Position numbers and translations under genes: made by a program. Shown in pieces: positions 16,889-24,607 of a stretch of DNA of 43,713 nt (within the stretch, counting starts at the first letter, position 1; every line of letters starts with the position of its first letter). A model generated the notes under the pieces. That model had not been told where the DNA came from and made no database searches. It saw only the letters and a program-made list of their open reading frames with translations. Location of the stretch: the NCBI GenBank assembly GCA_945877905.1, contig CAMDUT010000003.1:1-43713 (forward strand). The letters run 5' to 3'. The stretch is from Phycisphaera mikurensis NBRC 102666 (GTDB lineage Bacteria > Planctomycetota > Phycisphaerae > Phycisphaerales > SM1A02).

Positions 16889-18211
16889 ATGCGCCTGCGC
16901 GCCGCCATCCTCGCGTTCGCTGCCATCATGGCGGTCGCGGTTCCCCGCGAGGCGGCCGCGCAGGGAACGCTCGAGCGCCCGCTCGAGGTGCGGGCGAAGC
17001 TCGTCTCCGGTGCCACGTTCGCCGGCAAGGCCCAGTCGTGGACCTTCGACGCGCTCACGGGCACCTTCGGCACGCACCGGTGGCTCGAGCTCACGGGCCC
17101 CGACCTGCGGCGCGTGTTCACGCAGCTCATGGACCGCAAGCAGGGCACGCACTGGCTGAGGCTCGGCGAGCTGCTGGCCGCGAGCAACGGCGGCGAGCGC
17201 TTCGCGACCGAGGCCTTCGCGCAGGCCAAGCGGCTGGGCGTGCCCGACGCCGACGTCGCCGCCGCGAAGGAGCGCGCGCGCGGCGAGGCGATCGCGCGCG
17301 AGGAGCGCGAGCGGATGGACGCCGAGCGGCGCCTGCAGGACCAGGTGCTGCCGGACGACGCCACCGCGCGCCCGTGGCCCGTGCTGAGCGACAAGGACCG
17401 CGCCGCTGCCGAGGCCACGATGCGCGCCGAGGCCGCGGCCGCGCTCGAGACCGTGGGCATCGCGTGCGAGCCCATCGTGACCGACCACTTCCTGCTCTAC
17501 GGCGACCTTCCGCGCAAGGACCTCGAGCGCTGGGGCAAGGACCTCGAGACGATGCACGGGCGCGTGGCCGACGCGCTGGCGCTGCCGCGCGACATGAACC
17601 TCTTCTGGGGCAAGGCCGTGATCCTCGCGTTCCAGCGGCAGGACACGTTCCAGGTGGTGGAGGCCGCCGTGTTCCGCCACAAGGCGCCCGCGTCGCTGCG
17701 CGGCGTGTGCCACCAGCGCGGGCCGCAGGTCTTCATCAGCATCTGGCGAGGCAACGACGACCTCCAGTTCGCCGCCACGCTGACGCACGAGACGGTGCAC
17801 GGGATCGTCCACCGCTACGCGACCGCCGCGCGCCTGCCCGAGTGGGCCAACGAGGGCTTCGCCGAGTGGGTGGCGAAGGTGTGCGTCAACCGCTCGCCGG
17901 TGGACGCCAACCGCCGGCCGCAGGGGCTTGCGTTCTTCCGCGCCGGCGGCGATGCCACGAAGGTGATGGCGATGGACGGGCAGAAGGGCACGTGGCCCGG
18001 CGACAACGCCATCGGCTACTCGGTGGGGTACCTGCTGGTCGACCTGATGATCGCCGAGCGGCCGAAGCAGTTCGGCGCGTGGGTGAAGGCCGTGAAGGGC
18101 GGCAAGGACTGGCAGGAGGCGCTGGCGAAGGAGTTCGGCATGGACACGGCCGCGCTCGCGCGCGCGGCCAGCGCGTGGTACCGCACGAACGACGGTCCGC
18201 CGCGGCGCTGA
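16889..18211 (+). CDS. Secreted zinc metallopeptidase-like protein (gluzincin, peptidase MA type)
   Basis: A 440-residue exported protein. Residues 1-24 are a signal peptide (MRLRAAILAFAAIMAVAVPR, cut after EAAA or AAAQ). About 25-190 is a helical, charged region with RERARGEAIAREERERMDAE. About 195-435 is the peptidase domain with zinc motif HETVH (300-304) and a downstream PEWANEGFAEW in which E322 is the likely third ligand; this is the HExxH...E pattern of gluzincins of the peptidase-MA/DUF1570 type. Substrates of this group are unknown. I chose the ATG at 16889 because it opens the signal peptide; the frame's earlier starts give an Arg-rich segment. The next gene starts 26 bp downstream with its own TAGCAT box. 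Confidence 0.82.
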   Translation: MRLRAAILAFAAIMAVAVPREAAAQGTLERPLEVRAKLVSGATFAGKAQSWTFDALTGTFGTHRWLELTGPDLRRVFTQLMDRKQGTHWLRLGELLAASNGGERFATEAFAQAKRLGVPDADVAAAKERARGEAIAREERERMDAERRLQDQVLPDDATARPWPVLSDKDRAAAEATMRAEAAAALETVGIACEPIVTDHFLLYGDLPRKDLERWGKDLETMHGRVADALALPRDMNLFWGKAVILAFQRQDTFQVVEAAVFRHKAPASLRGVCHQRGPQVFISIWRGNDDLQFAATLTHETVHGIVHRYATAARLPEWANEGFAEWVAKVCVNRSPVDANRRPQGLAFFRAGGDATKVMAMDGQKGTWPGDNAIGYSVGYLLVDLMIAERPKQFGAWVKAVKGGKDWQEALAKEFGMDTAALARAASAWYRTNDGPPRR

Positions 18212-18219
18212 GCGCCCGG

Positions 18220-18225
18220 TAGCAT
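18220..18225 (+). promoter_or_regulatory. TAGCAT -10-like box
   Basis: TAGCAT ends 11 nt before the ATG at 18237, inside the 25-bp gap after the zincin gene. Confidence 0.45.
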
Positions 18226-18236
18226 TCCGCGCCCCC

Positions 18237-19103
18237 ATGGCAACGAGCACGAAGAAGAAGTCGAAGCGCCGCACCGCGGCCGCGAAGGCACGCACCGGCT
18301 GGCGCACCGCGCGCACCAGTGATCGCCACGAGCTCTACGAGCTCTCGGTGCAGGAGCCATCGGCCGAGATCGCCTTCATCGAGCGCATGTGGCGGGAGCG
18401 CCGCGGCGGGCGGCCGCAGCTCCTGCGCGAGGACTTCGGCGGCACCGGATACGCCAGCTGCGAGTGGGTCAAGCACCGCGCGGGCAACCGCGCATGGGGC
18501 ATCGACCTCTGCACCAAGACCATGGCCTGGGGCAAGGCGCGCCACGGCGCGAGGCTGACCGCCGAGCAGCGCGCCCGGATGACCTGGGTGAAGGGCGACG
18601 TGCGCGCGGGCGGCACGCCCCCGGTCGACGTGGTGGCGGGCCTCAACTTCAGCTACTTCATCTTCAAGACGCGCGCGGGGCTCGTGGAGTACTTCCGCGC
18701 CGCGTTCCGCAACCTGAAGCCCGGCGGGCTGCTGCTTCTGGACGCCTACGGCGGCTACGAGAGCTTCTCGGTGCAGAAGGAGGAGCGCGACCTCGACGGG
18801 TTCACCTACGTGTGGGACACCGAGCGGTACAACCCGATCAACGGCGACGTCCTGAACCACATCCACTTCCGGTTCCCCGACGGCACCGAGATGCGCAAGG
18901 CCTTCACCTACGACTGGCGACTGTGGACGCTCCCGGAGATCCAGGAGATGCTGCTCGAGGCGGGGTTCGTGCGGCCGGCGGTGTACTGGGAGGGCACCAC
19001 CAAGGACGGCGAAGGGGACGGCGTGTTCCGGCGCAAGACCGTGGGCGAGGCCTGCGGCGGCTGGATCGCCTACATCGTGGCCGAGAAGCCGATGCGAGCG
19101 TGA
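18237..19103 (+). CDS. Class I SAM-dependent methyltransferase
   Basis: A 288-residue protein. It begins with a very basic Lys/Arg-rich stretch (STKKKSKRRTAAAKARTGWR), which could bind nucleic acid or be disordered. The methyltransferase fold follows with motif I LLREDFGGTGYASCEWV (about 62-78), WGIDLCTKTMAWGKARHG as motif II, GLNFSYFIFKTRAGLVEYF and the post-motif NLKPGGLLLLDAYGGYE. The C-terminal half has FPDGTEMRKAFTYDWRLW and EIQEMLLEAGFVRPAVYWEG, as in small-molecule methyltransferases. The substrate is unknown. A TAGCAT box 11 nt upstream supports the ATG at 18237. Confidence 0.85.
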   Translation: MATSTKKKSKRRTAAAKARTGWRTARTSDRHELYELSVQEPSAEIAFIERMWRERRGGRPQLLREDFGGTGYASCEWVKHRAGNRAWGIDLCTKTMAWGKARHGARLTAEQRARMTWVKGDVRAGGTPPVDVVAGLNFSYFIFKTRAGLVEYFRAAFRNLKPGGLLLLDAYGGYESFSVQKEERDLDGFTYVWDTERYNPINGDVLNHIHFRFPDGTEMRKAFTYDWRLWTLPEIQEMLLEAGFVRPAVYWEGTTKDGEGDGVFRRKTVGEACGGWIAYIVAEKPMRA

Positions 19104-19123
19104 TGGCCCGGCGCGAGCGCGCC

Positions 19124-19129
19124 TAGCAT
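19124..19129 (+). promoter_or_regulatory. TAGCAT -10-like box, leaderless spacing
   Basis: TAGCAT ends 6 nt before the ATG at 19136. Confidence 0.5.
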
Positions 19130-19135
19130 CACGGA

Positions 19136-20113
19136 ATGGCCGTGCCCGCCGTCGACGCCCGCAGCATCTTCCCCGGATCGATCTCGGCGCTGCTCGACGA
19201 GGTCGGGCGGCTGTTCGAGCGACAGCTCGCGAGCGACATGCCGTCGGTCAACTCGCTCTGCCGGCACGTCGAGCGGTACCGCGGCAAGATGCTGCGCCCG
19301 ACCATGGTGTTCCTCAGCGGCCAGGCGTTCGGCGCCGTCGGCGAGCGCCACGTGATGGTGGCCGCCACGTGCGAGATGATCCACATGGCCACGCTGGTGC
19401 ACGACGACGTGCTCGACGAGGCGCAGGTCCGCCGCAGGGGACAGACCATCAACCGGCTGCGCGGCAACGAGGTCGCCGTGATGCTCGGCGACTACCTCAT
19501 CTCGAACGCCTTCCACCTCTGCAGCCGCGCGGGCGACCCGGCGCTCAACCTGCGGCTCGGAGAGGTCACGAACACGCTGTGCGAGGGCGAGCTGGTGCAG
19601 CTCTCGCACCGCGAGGACCTGTCGCTCGACGAGGCGACGTACTTCGAGATCGTCCGCCGCAAGACCGCGGTGCTGATCGGGGCGTGCTGCGAGCTCGGCG
19701 CGCGGCTCTCCGGCGCGCCGGAGGAGTCGGTCGATGCCCTGCGCCGCTTCGGCGAGGGCCTCGGCGTGGCGTTCCAGATCCAGGACGACCTGCTCGACCT
19801 CGAGGGGCGCGAGGACGTCGTGGGCAAGAGCCTCGGTCGCGACCTCGAGAAGGGCAAGCTCACGCTTCCCGTGATCATCCACCTCGCGTCCGGGACGGGC
19901 GCGCGCCGCGAGCGCGCGATCTCCGCGATCCGCGCGCGCGACGGCGCCGCGCTGATGGGCGAGCTGGTCGCGTCGGGAGCGCTGTCGGCGGCGCGCTCGC
20001 GCGCCGAGTCGCTGGTGGCCGAGGCCCGACGGGAGCTTCGGCTGGTGCCGGCCGGCGAGGCGCGCGACGCGCTCGACGCGGCCGCGATCGCCGTGGTGCA
20101 GCGCGAGTTCTGA
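19136..20113 (+). CDS. Polyprenyl diphosphate synthase
   Basis: A 325-residue all-trans isoprenyl chain elongating enzyme; it condenses isopentenyl diphosphate onto an allylic diphosphate for quinone side chains or related lipids. Landmarks: GKMLRP (about 50-55), the first Asp-rich motif DDVLD (90-94) followed by RRRGQTINRLRGN, and the second Asp-rich motif DDLLD (217-221) in FQIQDDLLDLEGREDVVGKS followed by DLEKGKLTLPVI. The residues before the first motif (MATLVH) are small or medium, consistent with a long-chain product, but length cannot be fixed by eye. It lies alone, with a TAGCAT box 6 nt before the ATG and a GC hairpin after the stop. Confidence 0.93.
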   Translation: MAVPAVDARSIFPGSISALLDEVGRLFERQLASDMPSVNSLCRHVERYRGKMLRPTMVFLSGQAFGAVGERHVMVAATCEMIHMATLVHDDVLDEAQVRRRGQTINRLRGNEVAVMLGDYLISNAFHLCSRAGDPALNLRLGEVTNTLCEGELVQLSHREDLSLDEATYFEIVRRKTAVLIGACCELGARLSGAPEESVDALRRFGEGLGVAFQIQDDLLDLEGREDVVGKSLGRDLEKGKLTLPVIIHLASGTGARRERAISAIRARDGAALMGELVASGALSAARSRAESLVAEARRELRLVPAGEARDALDAAAIAVVQREF

Positions 20114-20119
20114 GCGCGC

Positions 20120-20138
20120 GGCGCGCGCGACGCGCGCC
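20120..20138. terminator. Bidirectional hairpin between convergent genes
   Basis: Perfect 8-bp stem GGCGCGCG / CGCGCGCC with CGA loop in the 31-bp space between the stops at 20113 (+) and 20145 (-). No T-run. Confidence 0.55.
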
Positions 20139-20144
20139 CCGCGG

Positions 20145-21359
20145 TCACTTCTTCTGCTTCTTCGCCGCCTCGTTCGCCCATCCTCGGGACGCCTTCCCGG
20201 CGGCCGGCCTCGCGTTGGCCCGGTTCGCCGCGACGAGCTTCTGGATGTCCTCCTCCGAGAGCGTCATCGGGTGCCCCTGCCAGCGCACCACGCCGTCCGG
20301 CGACCAGATCGCCATGTGCGGGATGCCCTTCACCTCGAAGAAGCCCTTGAGCATGGACGCCGGGTCCAGCGCCAGCGAGTAGGTGAACGAGTCGGGCTTC
20401 AGGTTCGACTTCTTCATCCCCGAGTTGAACGCCGACTCCTGCTCGTCGCTGATCCCGACGAACAGGATGTCCTTCCCGTACTTCTGGTTGAGCTCGTTCA
20501 TGTGGGGGATGGCCGCCTTGCACGGCCCGCACCAGGTGGCCCAGAAGTCCACCGCCACCAGGCGCTGGCCCGGGTCCGGCGCGGGCGTCAGCCACTTGCC
20601 CACGCGGAACCCCGGGATCGCCTGGCCGCGCTTGTCGGCCGCCGAGCTCACGGGGCTCAGGAACTCGGGCCACGGGGCCTTCGAGTCGCTCGCGGCAGCC
20701 TCGGGCGCGGGCTTCTCGACGGCGCTCACGCTTTCGTCCACCTGTTCCTGCAGGAGCTCGGGGAGCTTCGCCTTGAGCCCGGCGTCGGAGAGCCCCGCGT
20801 ACCGGATGGCGCCCGTCTTGTCGACGACGATGTTCACCGGCCGCTTCCACACGCCGAGCGCGTCGCACCAGGCGCCCGAGGCGTCCACTGCCACCGGGCA
20901 GGGCGGCTCGTTCTTCAGCACGTTGTCGGCGCGGTCCGCGCCGTCGGGAACATGGAGGCCGACGAGGGCCACGCCCCCCGGCAGCGACTTCTTCAGCTTC
21001 TCGAGGGCCGCGCGCGGGTTCTGCTTGCCGCTCACGCTCTGGATGACGGTGACCTTGTCGCGGAACGCGCCGCGGTCCATGGCCTCGCCGCCGATCCACT
21101 CGAGCGACTCCGGCGGCGTGGGGATGGCGAAGCCGACGTTCGCCTCGAGGGCGGCTCGGTCTTCCTTGTCGAGCTTCTCGTAGAAACGGGTCTCGCCCTT
21201 GGCCTCCTTGGTCTCCTTGGGACCCTTCGCCGGGGCATCGCCTCCGGTGGCCGGGGGCGTCGTTCCCTTGCCGCCGTACTGCGGCGCGGCATGGGCCATC
21301 GGCGCGGCGGCCAGGCAGGCGGGCAGGGCGAGGGCCAGGGCAAGGCGCATGACGTGCAT
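20145..21359 (-). CDS. Exported TlpA-like protein with two thioredoxin folds, first one degenerate
   Basis: A 404-residue protein. Residues 1-24 are a signal peptide (LALALALPACLAAAPMAHA). About 78-205 looks like a thioredoxin/AhpC fold (VALVGLHVPDGADRADNVLK, VWKRPVNIVVDKTGAIRYAG) in which the CxxC position reads SVSGKQNP, so it is redox-dead. About 245-380 is a TlpA/ResA-type domain with VDFWATWCGPCKAAIPHMNE (CGPC at 277-280) and cis-Pro GIPHM (P347). It should reduce or isomerise disulfides, or reduce haem-lyase-type substrates, outside the cytoplasm. The C-terminus is Lys/Ala-rich. The ATG at 21359 has a TACGAT box ending 6 nt upstream; an ATG three codons later is the alternative. Confidence 0.87.
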   Translation of the reverse strand: MHVMRLALALALPACLAAAPMAHAAPQYGGKGTTPPATGGDAPAKGPKETKEAKGETRFYEKLDKEDRAALEANVGFAIPTPPESLEWIGGEAMDRGAFRDKVTVIQSVSGKQNPRAALEKLKKSLPGGVALVGLHVPDGADRADNVLKNEPPCPVAVDASGAWCDALGVWKRPVNIVVDKTGAIRYAGLSDAGLKAKLPELLQEQVDESVSAVEKPAPEAAASDSKAPWPEFLSPVSSAADKRGQAIPGFRVGKWLTPAPDPGQRLVAVDFWATWCGPCKAAIPHMNELNQKYGKDILFVGISDEQESAFNSGMKKSNLKPDSFTYSLALDPASMLKGFFEVKGIPHMAIWSPDGVVRWQGHPMTLSEEDIQKLVAANRANARPAAGKASRGWANEAAKKQKK

Positions 21360-21365
21360 GCGGAA

Positions 21366-21371
21366 ATCGTA
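21366..21371 (-). promoter_or_regulatory. TACGAT -10-like box, leaderless spacing
   Basis: TACGAT on the - strand ends 6 nt before the ATG at 21359, which favours that start over the ATG at 21350. Confidence 0.5.
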
Positions 21372-21416
21372 CTGGCCCCGGCCGGGGGCCCCAAGGGGCG
21401 CCCCGCGGGGAGCACC

Positions 21417-22259
21417 TCAGCGGCAGATGGGCATCGCGAGATTGTCGATCAGGCGCACGCCCTCGAGGCGCGCGGCGATCAGCGCGCGCGTCGGCCGCTC
21501 GAAGCCGGAGACGGGCATCAGGTCGCCGGCCGCACGGACCACGGCGTAGTCCACCTCCAGCGCGTGGTCGGCGAGCGTCTCGCGCATGAGGCGCTCGGCC
21601 GTGTGCGGGTGCTGGGCGCCCGCCGCCACCTGGAGCGCACGCACCAGGCCCAGCGCACGGTCGCGCTGCCCGGGCCGCAGGTAGCGGTTGCGGCTGCTCA
21701 TGGCGAGGCCGTCGGGTTCGCGCACCGTCGGCGCCGATTCCATGCGCAGCCCCGGCCACCGGCCGGGTTCGCATGCGACCATCGCGTCGAGCACGCGCCA
21801 TTGCTGCCAGTCCTTCTCGCCGAAGATCGCCAGGCGCGGGCATGCGAGGTCGAAGAGCCGCGCGACCACCTGGCAGACGCCGCCGAAGTGCCCGGGGCGG
21901 CACGCGTCCTCGAGCCCGGGCATGCGCGCGACCTCGGGGAGCGCCAGCGCGGCGGCCTCGGTGCGCGCGGCGTCGAGGCCTCGCGGGTAGACGTCCTCGT
22001 GCGGCGGGGCGTACACCGCGTCGGCGCCGGCGCGCTCGGCGAGGGCGACGTCCGAGTCGAGCGTGCGGGGGTATCGCGCGAAGTCCTCGTGCGGCGCGAA
22101 CTGCGTGGGGTTCACGAACACGGTGGCGACCACCGGCAGGCCACGGCCCGTCGCGCGGCGGATCAGCGAGGCGTGGCCGTCATGCAGTGCTCCCATGGTG
22201 GGAACCAAGGCGCATCCGCCGAGCGCCGCCATCGAAGCGTGGTCATGGATCAACTTCAT
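21417..22259 (-). CDS. panC: Pantothenate synthetase
   Basis: Ligates pantoate and beta-alanine with ATP to pantothenate, for coenzyme A. The 280 residues carry the nucleotidylyl-transferase HIGH-type motif PTMGALHDGHASLI near the N-terminus, FVNPTQFAPHEDFARYPRTL, a FEGVCQVV-like segment (HFGGVCQVVARLFDLA), FGEKDWQQ and the KMSKS-equivalent LAMSSRNRYL. It is complete. Two starts are possible: I prefer ATG 22259 (MKLIHDHASM), 10 nt after a TATGGT box. The ATG at 22274 would add five residues and lies inside that box. The gene is divergent to the isc operon; panB and panD are not in the window. Confidence 0.95.
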   Translation of the reverse strand: MKLIHDHASMAALGGCALVPTMGALHDGHASLIRRATGRGLPVVATVFVNPTQFAPHEDFARYPRTLDSDVALAERAGADAVYAPPHEDVYPRGLDAARTEAAALALPEVARMPGLEDACRPGHFGGVCQVVARLFDLACPRLAIFGEKDWQQWRVLDAMVACEPGRWPGLRMESAPTVREPDGLAMSSRNRYLRPGQRDRALGLVRALQVAAGAQHPHTAERLMRETLADHALEVDYAVVRAAGDLMPVSGFERPTRALIAARLEGVRLIDNLAMPICR

Positions 22260-22269
22260 CCGGGCGCGA

Positions 22270-22291
22270 ACCATAGCGACGCCCCTAGGGG
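22270..22291 (-). promoter_or_regulatory. panC -10 box with palindrome in the promoter spacer
   Basis: TATGGT (22275-22270) ends 10 nt before the chosen panC ATG. The perfect 10-bp palindrome CCCCTAGGGG (22282-22291) sits 6 bp upstream of it, where a repressor would block RNA polymerase. Confidence 0.4.
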
Positions 22292-22351
22292 ATCCCGGTG
22301 AGTTCCGGATCGTGATGTCCGAGAATTCGCCGACAAATGTTCCGCGGATGC

Positions 22352-22380
22352 TTGGATTGACCCCCCGTGACTCCTAGAAT
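22352..22380 (+). promoter_or_regulatory. Sigma-70 promoter of the isc operon
   Basis: TTGGAT (22352-22357), exact 17-bp spacer, TAGAAT (22375-22380). It is the only clear two-part promoter I find here. A start near 22387 leaves a leader of about 20 nt without Shine-Dalgarno. No IscR-type site is recognised. Confidence 0.6.
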
Positions 22381-22407
22381 GCGGAACTCGAACCGCGCGC
22401 GAACCTC

Positions 22408-23646
22408 ATGGCACCCAAGCTTCCCATCTACTTCGACAACGCCGCCACCACCCGCTGCGACCCCCGGGTCGTGGAGGCCATGCTCCCCTACTTCTCCGAG
22501 AAGTACGGGAACTCGGCGAGCCGCAACCACTCGTTCGGCTGGGAGGCCGAGGACGCCGTCGAGCTCGCCCGCGAGCAGGCCGCGGCGCTCATCGGCGCGA
22601 ATCCCAAGGAGGTGATCTTCACCTCGGGCTCCACCGAGAGCAACAACCTCGCCATCAAGGGCGCGGCCAACATGTACGCGAAGGCGCCGGCGGGGCAGAC
22701 GGGCCGCGGCCACGTCATCACGGCGACGCATGAGCACAAGGCCGTCCTCGACCCCTGCAAGCGCCTGCAGCGCGAGGGCTTCGACGTGACGTTCCTCGAG
22801 CCGGGGGCCGACGGCATCATCACGGCCGAGATGGTGGCCGGCGCCATGCGCCCGGACACCATCCTGGTGACGCTCATGTGGGCGAACAACGAGCTTGGCA
22901 CGATCAACGAGATCCCCCAGATCGGCGCGCTCTGCCACCAGCGCGACGTGGTCCTCCACACCGACGCCACGCAGTGGGTGGGCAAGATGCCGACGGACGT
23001 CGAGCGCGACTGCATCGACCTGATGAGCTGGAGCGGGCACAAGATGTACGGCCCCAAGGGCGTGGGCGCGCTCTACGTGCGCCGGCGCAAGCCGCGCGTG
23101 CGCCTGGAGGCGATCCTGGACGGCGGCGGCCACGAGCGCGGCATGCGCTCGGGCACCATGAACGTGACCGGCATCGTCGGCTTCGGCAAGGCGTGCGAGC
23201 TCTGCCGGCAGGAGATGGAGCACGAGCGCGAGCGCCTGCTCAAGCTGCGCCGCAAGCTCGAGGCCGGGCTGACCTCGCGCATCGAGGTGTGCCAGGTCAA
23301 CGGCCACGCCGACAAGCGGCTGCCCAACATCGCGAACGTGTCCTTCGGGTTCGTCGAGGGCGAGAGCCTGATGATGGGCGTCAAGGACCTCGCGTGCAGC
23401 TCCGGCAGCGCGTGCACCAGCGCCAGCCTCGAGCCGAGCTACGTGCTCAAGGCCCTCGGCGTGGGCGACGAGCTCGCGCACTCCTCGCTGCGCCTCTCGC
23501 TCGGGCGCTGGAGCACCGAGGAGGAGGTCGACTTCGCGATCGAGGCGATCGTGAAGGCGGTCGAGCACCTGCGCACCATGAGCCCCCTGTGGGACCTCCA
23601 CAAGGAAGGCATCGACGTCTCGAAGATCCAGTGGCAGGCGCACTGA
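22408..23646 (+). CDS. iscS: Cysteine desulfurase IscS
   Basis: PLP enzyme that takes sulfur from cysteine and passes it as persulfide to the scaffold IscU. The 412 residues show IYFDNAATTRCDPRVVEAML at the start, TSGSTESNNLAIKG, the cofactor Lys in SWSGHKMYGPKGVGALY, and the mobile persulfide loop CSSGSACTSASLEPSYVL. The C-terminal LWDLHKEGIDVSKIQWQAH is the IscU-docking tail diagnostic for IscS rather than SufS. The first gene of iscS-iscU-iscA, it has a promoter with 17-bp spacing upstream. The ATG at 22408 is 2 residues before the first conserved strand. No Shine-Dalgarno is obvious. Confidence 0.97.
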   Translation: MAPKLPIYFDNAATTRCDPRVVEAMLPYFSEKYGNSASRNHSFGWEAEDAVELAREQAAALIGANPKEVIFTSGSTESNNLAIKGAANMYAKAPAGQTGRGHVITATHEHKAVLDPCKRLQREGFDVTFLEPGADGIITAEMVAGAMRPDTILVTLMWANNELGTINEIPQIGALCHQRDVVLHTDATQWVGKMPTDVERDCIDLMSWSGHKMYGPKGVGALYVRRRKPRVRLEAILDGGGHERGMRSGTMNVTGIVGFGKACELCRQEMEHERERLLKLRRKLEAGLTSRIEVCQVNGHADKRLPNIANVSFGFVEGESLMMGVKDLACSSGSACTSASLEPSYVLKALGVGDELAHSSLRLSLGRWSTEEEVDFAIEAIVKAVEHLRTMSPLWDLHKEGIDVSKIQWQAH

Positions 23647-23688
23647 CCGCGCCGCCCCCGCACCGCGAACCCAAGGGACCCTGAACCC

Positions 23689-24120
23689 ATGGCATATTCC
23701 GACAAGGTCGTCGACCACTACCAGCACCCGCGCAACGTCGGCAGCTTCGGCACGAGCTCCGAGGTCGCCACGCGCGCCGACGTCGGCGTCGGCATCGTCG
23801 GCGCCCCAGAGTGCGGCGACGTGATGCAGCTGCAGATCAAGGTGAACGAGCATGGCGTCATCGAGGACGCCAAGTTCAAGTGCTTCGGCTGTGGCAGCGC
23901 GATCGCGTCGAGCAGCCTCGCCACCGAGTGGCTGAAGGGGCGCTCGCTCGACGACGCGATGTCGATCAAGAACACGCAGATCGTCGAGGAACTGAGCCTC
24001 CCGCCGGTGAAGATCCACTGCAGCGTGCTCGCCGAGGACTCGATCCGCGCGGCGATCGCCGACTACCGCAAGAAGAACGGGCTGGCCGCCGAGAGCGCCG
24101 CGCCCGCCGCCGCGCACTGA
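23689..24120 (+). CDS. iscU: Iron-sulfur scaffold IscU
   Basis: The scaffold on which IscS-derived sulfur and iron form [2Fe-2S] clusters. The 143 residues contain YSDKVVDHYQHPRNVGSF, the three cluster cysteines in PECGDVMQLQIKV (C42, with D44), FKCFGCGSAIASSSLATEWL (C65) and VKIHCSVLAEDSIRAAI (C111, preceded by H110). An Ala-rich C-terminal tail (ESAAPAAAH) goes beyond the usual length of about 128. The LPPVK motif recognised by HscA is present (LSLPPVKIHC), although no hscA or hscB gene is in the window. It lies 42 bp after iscS; a weak AAGGGA is the only ribosome-site candidate. Confidence 0.96.
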   Translation: MAYSDKVVDHYQHPRNVGSFGTSSEVATRADVGVGIVGAPECGDVMQLQIKVNEHGVIEDAKFKCFGCGSAIASSSLATEWLKGRSLDDAMSIKNTQIVEELSLPPVKIHCSVLAEDSIRAAIADYRKKNGLAAESAAPAAAH

Positions 24121-24153
24121 GCGCGCCGAACCCCGCCCCTGGAGGAACGAACC

Positions 24154-24573
24154 ATGTCCGTCATCATCACCGAGAGCGCCGCGCGCGAGATCAACGCCAT
24201 CGTCAACCAGCAGGGCCTCGACCCCGAGAAGATCCGCCTGCGCGTGGGCGTCAAGGGCGGCGGCTGCAGCGGCTTCAGCTACATCCTCGACCTCACCGAG
24301 GTCCAGAAGGACTCCGACGAGCTGTGGGAGTTCCACTACCGCGCGTCCGAGGACGGGAAGTCGGTGACGCGCGTCGAGGGCGGGCAGGGCGCCGCGGTGG
24401 CGACGGCCGAGCCCGGCGCGTTCACCGTGCGCGTCGTGTGCGACCCCAAGAGCTACCTGTACCTCAACGGCACCACGATCGACTTCAAGGACGAGATCAT
24501 GGGCCGTGGCTTCGTGTTCAGCAACCCGAACGCGACGACCACCTGCGGCTGCGGCTCGAGCTTCAGCGCCTGA
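24154..24573 (+). CDS. iscA: A-type iron-sulfur carrier (IscA/ErpA/SufA)
   Basis: Transfers assembled clusters or iron to apoproteins. The three conserved cysteines are present: GGGCSGFSY (C38) and TTCGCGSSFS (C131, C133), with ITESAAREI at the N-terminus and DPKSYLYLNGTTIDF. Family members are usually about 107 residues; this one has 139, because about 29 extra residues lie at about 60-91, between the strand ELWEFHYRAS and the strand VRVVCDPKS. I assign iscA from operon context; erpA or sufA type is possible. Shine-Dalgarno GGAGGA lies 7 nt before the ATG. Confidence 0.93.
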   Translation: MSVIITESAAREINAIVNQQGLDPEKIRLRVGVKGGGCSGFSYILDLTEVQKDSDELWEFHYRASEDGKSVTRVEGGQGAAVATAEPGAFTVRVVCDPKSYLYLNGTTIDFKDEIMGRGFVFSNPNATTTCGCGSSFSA

Positions 24574-24593
24574 TCGGGGAAGGGGCGTTCGTC

Positions 24594-24599
24594 TAGCCT
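24594..24599 (+). promoter_or_regulatory. TAGCCT -10-like box, leaderless spacing
   Basis: TAGCCT ends 8 nt before the ATG at 24608, so the oligopeptidase gene probably has its own promoter rather than being the last isc gene. Confidence 0.45.
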
Positions 24600-24607
24600 T
24601 CGCGGGC

